From contig NC_089449.1 in assembly GCF_026210795.1 (NCBI RefSeq), forward strand, positions 2,976,001 through 3,040,000: 64,000 nucleotides of DNA. The letters are read 5' to 3'. The DNA is from Rhizophagus irregularis (Eukaryota; Glomeromycota; Glomeromycetes; Glomerales; Glomeraceae). Of the stretch, positions 12,295-23,906 are shown in pieces. Position 1 is the first letter of the stretch, and each line of letters starts with the position of its first letter. The translations under genes were made by a program, and so were the position numbers. The notes under the pieces were generated by a model. That model did no database searches, had not been told where the DNA came from, and saw nothing but the letters and a program-made list of their open reading frames with translations.

Positions 12295-13639
12295 ATTATT
12301 AAATTAATGTTTTTGAATTAATAACGAATAATCAATCATATTTAATTGTTAAATAATTTATGTAGAATTAAATTATTATTATGTATTTAAAATAGATGCT
12401 CAACTTTATATGTATAATTTATTTTTAGCTAAGGAACTCGACAATGAAAAAACAAAGAATACTCTAAAATTAATTAAAAATCTAATAATACTTGTTATTA
12501 ATATCGCAATAAAAATTATTTTCCTTTTTAGAGTGGATTGTGTTACTTTTTTGTTTATTGACGAATTTTTTAATCTTATCTTGCAGATCATACATGAAAA
12601 TGTGTCATATTGCATTATTTATATTTTAAAACAATCAAATATTAATTTGATTTAGGAACGTTCTCAAGCATTTCCCTCAATGAAATTATAATTAATATGT
12701 TGAAATGGTTGATCTCTTACAATCTTATAGCGCGAAAGTCGGAAGTTATGTTTTTCTAAATTATCTTTTTTAAAATTATCTTGATTGAAAGAGATTGTTT
12801 GATCATCCATATTTCATTTTAAGCCAAGACTTCCATTTTAGACGTGAACAATGACCTGTAAATCAGTTATTGTTGGTGTTACAAATCTATTAAGTGAGAG
12901 AATAAGTCAATAAGGACGTTCTCGGTTCTCGAGTACTGGTTTATTTGAATAATATGATTGGCAAAAAATATCGAGTGTAATGATCAATCAACAAAATCAT
13001 TGAACTACGGTATCTAATGTAAAATTTCTAATAAGGACAATTAAAAATTTCGAAAAATTGTTTGATCGGGCGGGGTCGTGTGAATATTCACGTTTGACCA
13101 TATTTGTTCAATATAATTTTGGCTGATGAATAATCTGATTGGCCAAAAAAAAAGAAAGTTTCAGTTTAGATGAAATATTTAAATTCCTATCAATGGAATA
13201 TTTATGCTTATCGTCCCGTTTTCTCGCGTTTTAATAAATCCTAAAATAGTGTTTAATGAATCTTTCTTGATGATCTATTAATATAACGAAATTGAATTCT
13301 CAACTACAAAGATTTTTTTTTTTTCAATATGATAGAAAAATTATTATTTTACTTTTTAATGCGAGAAATTTTAAAATAAATATTAGAAAATTTTAATACA
13401 AATATGAAAAAAAATCCATTGATTAAAATTTTATATGTCAAACTATTAAAAAGGCATTTCTCGAGCTTATTGATTGTGATACTTAACGCACAATGATATT
13501 ACAATCTGATTTTCAGAACGGTCTAGACCAACCAATCATCTTTTTAGAGATCATCAATTTTTTAAAAATAATTGATAAGCAACATTTCATGATTTTGAAT
13601 TAAACTGAATTAAACGATTTTTTTAAAACAACTACCAAC
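12295..13639. repeat. duplicated spacer between copies 2 and 3
   Basis: No supportable gene; the overlapping opposite-strand open frames at 12406-12655 are composition artefacts. The spacer is homologous to 9132-10359, but the segment at about 12589-12831 reads as the reverse complement of 9476-9702 (for example TTCCCTCAATGAAATT here against AATTTCATTGAGGGAA there). Flanking blocks such as GACGTGAACAATGACCTG keep the same orientation in both spacers. Confidence 0.8.
12955..13148 (+). promoter_or_regulatory. paired reverse-CCAAT motifs upstream of copy 3
   Basis: GATTGGCAAAAAATATCGAG at 12955 and CTGATTGGCCAAAA at 13135 are counterparts of the pair before copy 2. They are about 500-690 bp from the start codon. 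Role inferred from the conserved pairing and the CCAAT core. Confidence 0.4.
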
Positions 13640-15578
13640 ATGTCTAAACGTATAACTGCAGACGAAGTTGCTCAACACAATACTGAAGGTTCTATTTGGA
13701 TCATTGTTCATGACAAAGTATTTGATGTAACAAACTTTTTAAATGAACACCCCGGTGGAAAAAAAGTTTTATTAAAGGTTGCTGGTACAGATGCAACTAA
13801 ACAATTTGATAATTTTCATAATTTGAGTGTTTTAGAAAAACATACTCAATTACAAATTGGTGAAGTTGGTTCTGCTCAAGAGGAAGTTTCAAATGAAGCT
13901 TCCTCAGGTGAAGGTCCATTTGGTGACCTCGTACCTTTTGGCGATCCTTATTGGTATCAAGACTTCTACTCTCCATATTATAATGATTCTCATCGTCGTG
14001 TAAGAGCTGCTGTACGTAAATTTGTTGAGACAGAAATTATGCCTTATGCTTATGAATGGGACGAAGCTAAAAGGATTCCACAAGAACTTTTTATAAAAGC
14101 TGGTAAAGCCGGTATCTTACCGGGTGTTTGTGGTGCTCCATGGCCTGTAAAGTGGGTATATCCATATAATGGGGAATTGTTGGATCAACATGTCTTGCGT
14201 ATCACGTGTTTTGTAATTCATTAAATTCGGGCAATACATTAATAATTTTCATTTCATTTAATTAGACATACTGATATTAAACCTATTGCCGGAGTAAGTG
14301 TTGAAGAATATGATAATTTTCACGAATTTGTCATATGTGATGAATTAGGTCGTTGCGGATCTGGTGGGGTCTTATGGGGTTTATGTGGTGGTAAATGTTT
14401 ATTATACGTTCTTTACAATTCATTATTCATATTAAACAATAAAATTGTTAAGAAGAAATTTTTTTTTTTAATTTATACAAGGTTTGACCATTGGGCTTCC
14501 ACCAATTCTCAAATTTGGTTCAGAGGAATTACAGAGAAGAATTGCTCCAGGATGTCTTAATGGAACAAAAAATATTTGTCTTGCTATCACAGAACCATAT
14601 GCTGGATCTGATGTTGCAAATCTTAAAACAGAAGCCAAACTTTCTGATGATGGACAATATTATATTGTTAATGGTGAAAAGAAATGGATTACTAATGGTA
14701 TTTTTTCCGACTATTTTACTGTCGCCGTTCGTACTGGAGGTCCTGGTATGGGTGGTGTTTCCCTTTTACTGATTGAGAAAGATATGCCTGGTGTAAAGAC
14801 CCGTCAAATGTTATGTTCTGGTGTATGGGCTTCAGGTACTACTTACATCACTTTTGAAGATGTAAAAGTGCCAAGATCCAATCTTATCGGTAAAGAGAAT
14901 GGAGGTTTCAAGGTAAATAGCTGAAAAAGTTTATTTTTTAATATGATTTATGTAGTATATATTTTTCATTCATTTATTCAATTTTCTTTAGTGTATTATG
15001 CATAATTTCAATCATGAACGTATGAGTCTCGCAATTCAAGCGAACCGTTTCGCTCGTGTTTGTTATGAAGAAGCCATGAAATATGCTCATAAACGTAAGA
15101 CATTTGGTAAAAAACTTGTTGAACACGATGTTATTCGTAATAAACTTGCCCATATGGCGCGTAAAATTGAGGCAACCCATGCATGGATGGAGTCATTAAT
15201 TTATCAAACAACTAAATTGCCTGCAAACGAAGCTATGACATTACTTGGTGGACCAATTGCTTTACTAAAAGCACAATCAACGCAAACTTTTGAATATTGT
15301 GCTCGTGAAGCTACACAAATATTTGGTGGTTTGGCTTATTCACGTGGAGGGTAAGTCATCAATATCACTCGTTTTTTTTTAGGGAATTACTTTTCATTTT
15401 TAATTCTAATTTGATCGTCAAATTTCTTATATAATATTACAGTCAAGCTGAAAAGGTTGAACGTTTATATCGTGAAGTACGCGCTTACGCTATTCCTGGT
15501 GGTTCAGAAGAAATTATGCTTGATCTTGGTATTAGACAATCTCTTAGAGCTGCACAACCTCGTGGTGCCAAGCTTTAA
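13640..15578 (+). CDS. cytochrome b5-acyl-CoA dehydrogenase fusion, copy 3
   Basis: Exons 13640-14151, 14266-14390, 14482-14912, 14992-15350, 15443-15578; 520 aa. This is the most diverged of the three at the C-terminal half: the segment after IYQT is TKLPANEAMTLLGG, the block before the last exon reads ATQIFGG, and the last exon begins [12 protein letters not shown]. Haem ligands H37 and H60, the ITEPYAGSD motif, the glutamate in FNHERM and the terminal AKL are intact, so it should be active and peroxisomal. Its 3' flank is only weakly similar to those of copies 1 and 2, which makes this the edge of the duplicated block. Confidence 0.92.
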
Positions 15579-16871
15579 ATTGTTATATTCATTAAATTAA
15601 ACCAAGATTTTTGAAGAATCATGATGTTCCAATTTAAATTGTCAGATTAAATCATAATAATCATTGTGTAGATTTTTTTGGGGGAATTAAATTAATTAAA
15701 TTATTGTTATATGTACTCAAAATAGAGAATCGTTTTTATTTGTTTATTTATTTTACATTTTTTTTTCAACGATGATATCACGCTTTGATTTTCTTAACGA
15801 CTATTCGTCATATTTACGTTACAATTTAAGGTTACAATTAACAATAATTATTTGCGTTCATCAATACTTTTTAGATATCTGTTATGGGTAAAATAAAACG
15901 TTCGTCAGTTATACGAGATATGCAATGTCGGAAAACAAATCAACAGTTCAAAACATTAACCTTAGTAAAGCTCACCGAGAATTTATACTGTTTGCGTTTC
16001 GTAATAGTAAGGTCCATCTCGCCATTTTGTCCCATGTTACACCAAATTCTTTTTTATAAATAGCCTGATTTTTCGAATACAATCTCCAATATTTTAATTC
16101 TGTATAACGTTTTTTTTTAAACGACCTTAGTTCACTATAAAGTTTAAAGCGCAAAATGAGGGTCAGGACTGGGAATTTGTCCCATTTTGAAGTTGTCCAT
16201 TAGATTAAATAATGATAATCTTTAAATTCCGGTCAGCTTCATATAAACCCCTTCATAGAAATAATTCCAAAATAACCCATTTGCCCCTAAACTAGCCTTC
16301 GCATGAATTTGGTACTACAAACCTTTTCCCGCGAGACAAATTTGGTGTCCCACGAATTCCTCCTTTAACTTCTTTCTGCCTGTGACGCTTCCAAATTCAT
16401 CATTAGTTATTATCAAGTTTGCGCACGAAAATTCCATCCATAACGTAGAATTTATATTTCTGTGCTTCACCAAACATTTTGGCGCTGATAAAATTTTTCG
16501 AACAGGGTCACTTATAGTGAACCTTCGTCGTAATTACATAATTAACGAAGAAAACCGATTCAGCGATAACTGAACCCACCTAAGTTTCACAAAGATCATA
16601 GATCATAATCATTATACCATGAGTATCTAGAACATTTCGTTATACTTCATAATCATATATCAACTGGCTTTTGCCAATATAATCAATATAATATAAATAC
16701 GATATGAATCAATGAAGCGGTTCATCAGTACGAACTGAAATTGAGGAAATTTTCTCGCCCGAAAAGTATACAAAATATACAGAACGGTCTTTATTTGATA
16801 TTTTACTGAAGGAATGAATTTTTTGACCCTTGTTTTTAACACGTTTTCGCGTTTGCAGATACACCGACATC
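15579..16871. other. intergenic region upstream of the Crinkler remnant
   Basis: No gene is supportable. Base composition is less AT-biased between about 16240 and 16560, where the words TTTGTCCCA and TGTCCCATTTT recur (16025-16035, 16175-16186). This hints at a decayed repeat, but no termini or coding frame could be defined. Confidence 0.45.
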
Positions 16872-19721
16872 ATGTTAGGCTGTTTCGTTGTGGGTGAAGA
16901 TCAGGCTTTTATCATCGAAATTGACAGGACCAAAACCATTTCACAACTCAGAGATACCATCAAAGCCTACAAGGAGAACGTGTTTAAAACTCTTGATGCA
17001 AACCAACTTAGATTATGGAAAGTCAATATTCCTTTAATCAAGGCGCGGGAAATTAATGCAGAAACTAACATTGCACAAAAATTTGGAGCTGTGGAGTTGA
17101 AAGATGTTTTCGATACTATTGAAGAGCATTTTGGCACAAATCCCACTGCAAAAAACATCCACGTCATCGTTCAACCGCCTCCGCCCGTCACCAGTGGTAA
17201 ATGTCTCTCAATGGTTTATCTCTCAAACAAAGATAGCTTTTTTTTGTAGGCTTAAGTCTGCGACAAGCGGATTTAAATGTTTTGCTTCTTTTTATTTCAC
17301 TGCATTAGCTTCGTCGATGCACAACGAAGTTAAGATTGAAGTTAAAAATAAAGGTTCGTTACACGAGAAGTTTGGCTCTTTTAAATGACTTTTCGCTCAC
17401 GTATACTCTTGTTTTTTTTTAGTTTTAAAGGCCTTCTCACACATAAACCCTAATTCAGTTGACGGGATTGTTGACGTGCTCTCCTTGATTTGGAACGTTG
17501 AGGAAGTTGAGGAAGTGGAAAGTTACTCTTCAAGTTCACAAAATGACCCGTGCGCTAAACTGAAGATGAAACCCTCTTTTTTCAAAATAAATTTGCCTGG
17601 CACCATAACAAAAAATGCTTCTCAAGAGGTAGATCTGTGTCTCCCTCCACACGAATCGGAATCTGGAATGAAGTATAATCCCTTTTACGATGATACGAGT
17701 TACCCGAAAGACATAACCGTTCTTACTGGGGTTTCAGGAGGTGGAAAAACATCAACAGCATTTGGTATCTCTATACAACATTGGTCAATATATGTTGATT
17801 TTTCTACTAGTGGGGGACAATATGGTGATTTTATGGGTCCGGAGCTTGAAAGTATCAGAGCTAAACCACCAAGGTACGGTGAGTACCAAACTAGTGAACA
17901 GATTGAAGTATTTAACATGCTGGACCTAGCGATAATCGCGCGCGGACTTTTACTTATCAAGATGCTTGTTCAGGAAAGAATTTCAACGCCAAAGGAATGG
18001 CTATTTGAACAGCTTCAAATTGATATAAATTATATCGGAGCAATCAAAGATATCTTGCGTAATGTAAATTATATTTCCGTATTTCGTTATATCGTCGAAT
18101 GTCTTCATGTGAAATCTCTAATCTTAATACTTGATGAAGCGCAAGTCCTTTGTAGAACCGGATATGGAAAATACAATGGGAGTTCAAAATCGAATAAAAA
18201 GTGGAGTCTCTTGCAGGCTTACGTTGAACATCTTACGCACCGTCCCGTTACCTGCCTTATTGCCGGCACTTACTTGCATATGGCAACAGGAATTCCTCTT
18301 GTCGCTAGTATGGGAAAACCCCAAAGTTTGCATGCTCATATTGTGCTAAAGCTTCTCTTTCTTTCACATGATGATGTCCTGCGGAATCTCGAAGCTGTAA
18401 TCGACCTGACAGATGTTACACCTAAAACTCGCGACATCTTTGGATATTTCCTCAGAGGACGACCTCGAAACTGTGCATCATAATCGGAAACCAACGAATA
18501 GAACGAAAGATCAAGAGATGCGAGTACTTATTCGTTTGTGGTTTGAAAAGATGAGCACTGATATAGCAGATTATTTGGAAGACGCATGTAACTATGTGGG
18601 TGCAGATAATTTATATCCAGAAAAAGCGATTATGGATGTTCTTAGGTTTCGTGTTTTTTACAATCAAAAGTTCAGGCATGCCATAAAACAGTATCATTCC
18701 TTGTGAGTCACCAGAATGCATCGTTCCTAGACATGATGAATCTTTCTCTGAAGAGATCACGATAAACCCATCATTTGAATCTTACCTCATCCCTGGCATC
18801 GAAGCTTTTTTTCAAAGAAGAGGGAAATCTTTGGTAGACGTCTTTATTGATAACATTATCCTGCTCAATAATAATTCATCAATCGGCAATGAATTTGATG
18901 CGGTCTTTATTACGGCAATTATCCAGAAACGTGGGTGTAATGTACGAGATGAACTTAACAAATGGAAAAACGGTCAACAATTTGACCTTCCTTCATGGAT
19001 CACTTCAACGATGAAATTCGTAACAATTTCAAATCTATCAAATGCAGTTCCTCTAGCCAGATATGTTAGTGATGAAACTTATTGTCGTCGTGCAATCCAG
19101 CTGGAACCCTGTTCAGGATCAGACTTGGTGGTCTCTCTTGTGGATGATGAGCAAAATATATAACCTATTGAGCGAAATAAGGTCGAAAAGCAGTTAGCCA
19201 AGTCTTGTTTTAATTTTCAGTATATGGAAATCCCGAGAAAGAGAAAAAATTCCGAACCCATGGAATTTTCTTCTTATAAAAACAATCACGCCTCCAAATA
19301 GAAATTGGTAATTCCCGCAGCTAATGAAGAGGATGACTTAGAAGACGATGACTTAGAAGAGGATGACTTAGGAGAGGGTGACTTAGAAGAGGAAGAGTAT
19401 GGACAAGATTTAGACTTTGATGGTGTAGATTACGATTTGAACTACACCGAAAATACCAAGAATTACCGGGTATCTGATAAAAAGAATCATGAGGCAATCA
19501 AAAATTCAACGAAGAATCGGAAACATATTTATATTTCAGTGGAACTTCCTCGTAGGCGGAGTAAAAGATTAAAATTGTTTCGAATCAATGAATATGGTGA
19601 TCTCGTGATTATTGTGGACGATCGTAATATGGAGCACGTTTTTGGACCGGTCATTAAAAATTTAATGGAAACTCTAAGGTGCGTATCTTTACACAATAAG
19701 TCGGCAGCAAATGCATTCTAA
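16872..19721 (+). pseudogene. Crinkler (CRN)-type NTPase/nuclease gene, disrupted
   Basis: Exons 16872-17196, 17309-17353 and from 17423 join in frame. The N-terminal ~108 residues resemble the ubiquitin-like Crinkler header: LRLWKV sits where LxLFLAK is expected, and HVIVQPPPP where the HVLVxxP end motif is expected. A P-loop NTPase domain follows, with Walker A GVSGGGKT (about 17728-17751) and Walker B LILILDEAQ (about 18118-18144). The frame then breaks: a stop at 18481 with continuation in the next frame (18413-18706), a second shift near 18700, and in-frame stops at 19161 and 19299. Coding-like sequence runs on to 19721, including PRKRK and a conserved-looking tail. Crinklers are secreted or nuclear effectors in oomycetes and some fungi. 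The breaks suggest a pseudogene; assembly errors are the alternative. Confidence 0.75.
19326..19385 (+). repeat. 15-bp minisatellite encoding an acidic tract
   Basis: Four units of GAAGAGGATGACTTA with few changes, in frame with the Crinkler remnant, encode EEDDL-type repeats. The 15-bp period keeps the frame. It sits just after the in-frame stop at 19299, within the C-terminal part of the broken gene. Confidence 0.8.
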
Positions 19722-20683
19722 TGTAAGAATTTTTATTTCTAGACAAAGATGCGAAAATAAAGAAAATTCGATGGATCTAACAGAATAGCATGACTCTCGA
19801 ATGAAAAAAATATTAGTCTGCAAAGTAATATATGCGAAATCACCATATCACTTGTTAGAAAATTGTTTTAGTATTAAATTTCCACATGTATTATTGATTA
19901 TATTATAGTAGCTAGTAACATAAAATTTATATTTGCGAATCATTTATAATAAAACAGCACATCTTTATTATGTAATTGAGTTATCAATGTAAAAAGTTCA
20001 GCTAAACTAACTATAAAGATTAAGGATAGACTTTATTAACAAAGTTACAAGGCTATTTCTTACATTTTCTAAAAAAAAAATCAGACCTTAAAGGTAGAAA
20101 AACTACTTAAAGTTCAAATTGCAAAATAACTTACTAGTAAATGTAAAAAAAGGCTTTGTAAATTTGAGAAACTAAAGTTGTTCGATCTGTGCATCTAAAA
20201 AAAAATGAGCCATTTTTTATAATAATTTATGAAAATTTCGTTTATCAAATTTAAATTCTAAAAATATTAACTATGTAAAATATTACTTTTGATTTACATA
20301 GTTGACCGCTGTAAAGAAAATGTTCCAATTGAGATTGGGGAAATCTCTGGTAATTTTAGAAAAAGACATGTATATTTTGTATCGCACGTTTCATGAATTC
20401 TTTATTAAAAAATTTGTTGTATATATATACTGTAATAGTAATAAATTTTATTCTTTTTCTATAAACTATTTTTTTTTAAAAAAAAAATGCATAATCGATA
20501 GTAAAATAATGAAAAAATATAATTAAATGAAAAAAGAAAAAAATGGATTAATAAGATCGATTGTAATTCGTCTGATTTACAGGAACATTTCTCTTAATGT
20601 TTTCCTTATTTTATGACTAAATATTTAAAAATATTAAAAATATTTTAGATTAAAAAAAATTATCAAATAAAATATTAACAAAT
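19722..20683. other. AT-rich intergenic region
   Basis: I see no gene, RNA or defined repeat. The only open frame (20302-20526) is A/T-driven and lacks any domain feature. Confidence 0.5.
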
Positions 20684-21124
20684 TCATATATTTTTGTATC
20701 TTACTTGTCGTGCTTTGGTCGTATGCGGCATTCTTCGTTTAAACCTTTTTCTTTTTTCTTTCAGATCGTTATCTTTATGGTTTCTTGGTGTTGCATGTTG
20801 ATGATTACCATTATCTGAAATTCTACTATTTTTTTTCTCTTTTTCTATATCTTTTTTACGATTTCTTATTTCAATATCTTCTAGTAACTTGTCAATTTGA
20901 CATATCGCTTTATTGATCCACTCCCAAAGCGAAATATTTTCATCTTTATATTTATAACCTTTATTTATTTTAATTTCAATTTGTCGAGGATTTACTTCTG
21001 TATTAATGTAAATACATGTACCGGTCCCTTTTTCAATGGGTTTTATGTTACGTCCTCTACGACCAATCAATTTACCAACTTCAACATTTCGGAAATTACC
21101 ATAGTGGTTGAAATAGTTGAGTAT
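20684..21124 (-). pseudogene. KH-domain RNA-binding protein fragment
   Basis: On minus, an open frame that can begin after a CAG acceptor at 21125-21127 encodes VEVGKLIGRRGRNIKPIEKG. This has the KH-domain GxxG loop (GRRG) and the alternation typical of single-strand RNA/DNA-binding KH folds. A basic, charged tail follows (KEKRKRFKRR) and ends at a stop at 20684. A stop lies upstream in the same frame, and I could not find a convincing first exon, so this is either the last exon of a longer gene or a truncated copy. The first ATG in frame (21070) would cut the KH domain in half. Confidence 0.55.
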
Positions 21125-22296
21125 CTGATGGAATTTTGCATTTTTGTTTCCATTTTTATGAAGAATTTAAAGATGATATATTATATTTTTATTATTATTA
21201 TTATTATAAAAAGAAGAGAGAAAAAATATTTATGATTCTTTTTTTTTGATGAAAAATGCGCTCAAAAAAGGGGAGTATTTATAATTTAGCAGTTTTTTTG
21301 CGAAGTTATATATAAACAAAAACACATATTTTATTAACATAATACCAACAAAATTTTTATATTTGTTATTATTTTTAACAAATTTTAACAAAACCATTTT
21401 TTAATTAACAAAGACAATGTTTTTGATGACGAGCCAATCGAGCCATAAAAAAGGATATTCGTTAATATAACTGATGGTCAAAAGATTATCACAAAAAAAG
21501 GGATAGCTGGATACTTTTGTCTGGACGATCACCGGGTCTTGCGCCACAAATTGTGTATTCGAAGAAATGTTTTTGTTATCAATTGCCTACTGCGTTATTA
21601 ACTATCAATTATGTTTTTATTCATAAAAAATTAATATTATGATTAATATGAAATTTGAATTATTATAAAATCTGAGTATCCGTTAATTAACGAATAAGCG
21701 GACAGGACACCTAAATAATCCACTCTCGTTGGTTCTTACTTCTTAGTATACCGGTTCTTTGGTATATGGATCTAGAGTATGATGCAGTTGGCCTGGAAAC
21801 ACGTTAGATGTTATGTTTATACTAGAAAGCTCAAATAATGAGAAATTTATTTGTCATTAACAATAGAGAAAATGTGATTTTTAACAGTAAATAAATTTGT
21901 ACGCGTGTAAGCTTAATTCCAATAACTTTTCCTAATTTTTTTTTTAAAAAAAATGTGTACAGATCGTCACTGGATCACATGACATACCATTTTTTGTTCA
22001 CACGATTATCAGGCTTTTATTTGTGACAAATAATTTATCAAGATACGTGACAAGTAAAATATTAAACCACTTCTTAATCAGAAGGCGTTTTATAAATTTC
22101 TTGTTGATAATGACACATTCCCCTTGATATTGTAATCCTTCTGTAAAAAACAACACCCTCCTATGAGTACTGACTTCAGTGACGCCGATTTATTATGTAT
22201 GATTAATTTTATAATAGAAAATGTAAAACATTTTTCGAAACATTAAGTATAAAGCAAGAATTATTGAGAAATTTTAAGAATAATGTGCGTAACAGA
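21125..22296. other. intergenic region, accessory zone
   Basis: No gene is supportable. From about 22110 it runs into the first copy of a diverged duplicate described separately. AT-rich with scattered higher-GC words. Confidence 0.45.
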
Positions 22297-22375
22297 ATGG
22301 CGCACGGAATTGTAGTTGACGAAAAAGGTAGCTGGAGCGATCATGATCTTCAGCACGTCTCCATTTTATTTGTAA
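22110..22375 (+). repeat. diverged duplicated segment, copy 1
   Basis: Alignable by eye to 25314-25560. Shared words include TGAGTACTGACTT, AATTTTAAGAA, CGTAACAGAATGGC and GATCATGATCT. The homology covers a start codon, about 25 codons and some 190 bp upstream. Confidence 0.7.
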
Positions 22376-22708
22376 TTTGTCTTGGTAAGTTTCTTAAGAG
22401 AATGATATGATTTCGTGCAAGAACATTAACTACATAAACTGAACTTTTTTATATTTGATTAGGTGGAGACAGCAAAAAAGTGAAAGAATATCGATAATGA
22501 AATAGTTCAACGATGAGTCAGTAAAGCCGATAAAGATCACTCTCATTCATCACGAGAAAGGAAATCTAATGACACGAATTTCGGAAAAATTACAGACTTT
22601 GTTCTTGATATTCTCAATGAAACCGAGGAAATCGAAGGAAATAAACGGAAAATTTTAAGATTGGCGCTTGACGAAGATGAATATTTAATAAACTATGGAA
22701 AGCAATAA
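22297..22708 (+). pseudogene. unknown gene fragment (member of a duplicated pair)
   Basis: From the ATG at 22297 an exon of about 29 codons (MAHGIVVDEKGSWSDHDLQH at its start) ends at a good GTAAGT donor at 22385. A plausible acceptor lies near 22462, but the frame soon stops. Further on, 22577-22708 has another coding-looking stretch ending in EDEYLINYGKQ and a stop. The pieces do not join in one frame. The copy at 25501 begins MAHKIIVDEK and is also interrupted. No family recognised; probably a decayed lineage-specific gene. Confidence 0.4.
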
Positions 22709-23906
22709 AAACAGATGTAAAACAAGTGCAAGTAGTAAATTTATTCAATCCGCAAATTTGATTTTGATGTAAGTATAACTTTTTCTTAATAAGTTAATTA
22801 AGCTAAATTAATTGAGTTAATTGCTTTATCTACAGAAATTGAAATCGAAAAATGAGAACAAGATATATACAAAATGGTAGATTGGTAAAATTGCAAGTGT
22901 GGCATGTGGGAATAAGTTCTCGCATAGATCACGTCCCAAGTTGGCGTGGGTGGTCTCTTAGTCTCTGTTGGACTCGTTAGCTTAACTGAGGATAAACGAA
23001 GCTCCTTATTTCATATGCCACCTGCAAACTTTATTGTTTTATGTAACATTTCTGTCCATTTATACCTTCACTTTTCAGAAATCCATCCCACTTGAATAAA
23101 CAACAGATAAGAAGACCTTCTATCTTTGAAAATTACGCGTGATCGTTACCTTCAATAACATTGTATAGGTGGATCGAAGAACTTCTGCTAATGAATTTAA
23201 ATAATTACTAAATTCAAATAATTGTTACATTAATGTCAAATCTTTTTTTCTAACTTGGAAAATTTTTATTATTAGCAAGATTTAATCATTTATTTTACTT
23301 GTAATAGATAAAAATTATAGCGTAACATATTTTTAGTATTTGGAAATAAACTGCTTTATTACCATATTAATTTTATTATATTGCACGGGATATCAATGTC
23401 TACATTTTGATCAAAATTCATAAAAACTTTGAAGTAATATTATATTTTCGAACCCAGCGAAATTCGATTTGACCCTATTGTTACACAATTATTTATATTA
23501 AATTTACAGTACAATATATATTAGTTATATGGTAACAAATTGTTTACTAAGTATCGACAAAACCTTTATCTTATTTAGGTTTTGGCTATAGACCAATATC
23601 CAACGGGATAATAGTTTTATGTTTAGGAAAGAACAACCTGTTTCGCTATCCCAACTTTTCAAGGCCTTCTTCTATTGTTATTTTATTGTTTTGTGTTGTC
23701 TTATAAATAAAGTTTTAATATTAAGTCATAGCATATATTTCATATAACATTATATATTATTATAATAACTTCTACTGCTAATAAAAATTACATAAATGAT
23801 TCATTTCGAACTAAAATCATGTGATCATATCAGCCAATTATAGTTTGTATTTGGTGATACAATCAGAGATAAATTCTTTTCATTGTGTTTGAACCTAACG
23901 GAAGAA
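22709..23906. other. intergenic region with a GC-richer structured patch
   Basis: No coding gene is supportable. The notable part is the roughly 130-bp patch at 22898-23026, listed separately. The remainder is AT-rich. Confidence 0.45.
22898..23026. other. candidate structured non-coding RNA or small fold-back element
   Basis: The patch is clearly richer in G/C than its surroundings and is bounded by complementary ends: GTGGCATGTG...AATAAG at the left and CTTATTTCATATGCCAC at the right. Inside, short stems are possible (CCCA...TGGG, AGTC...GACT). In a very AT-rich genome such islands often mark RNA genes. I could not match it to snRNA, RNase P/MRP, SRP or tRNA features, and a decayed transposon is equally possible. 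Confidence 0.3.

Noticed and set aside
12406-12655. Two opposing open frames after dehydrogenase copy 2
   Set aside because: AT-driven, in the duplicated spacer, not conserved in the counterpart spacer.
17104-17388. 94-codon plus-strand frame over Crinkler introns
   Set aside because: It is a shifted frame crossing two introns; only its last part coincides with the real exon 2.
20897-21235. 112-codon frame on plus
   Set aside because: Antisense to the KH-domain exon; hydrophobic F/I-rich translation from A/T sequence.
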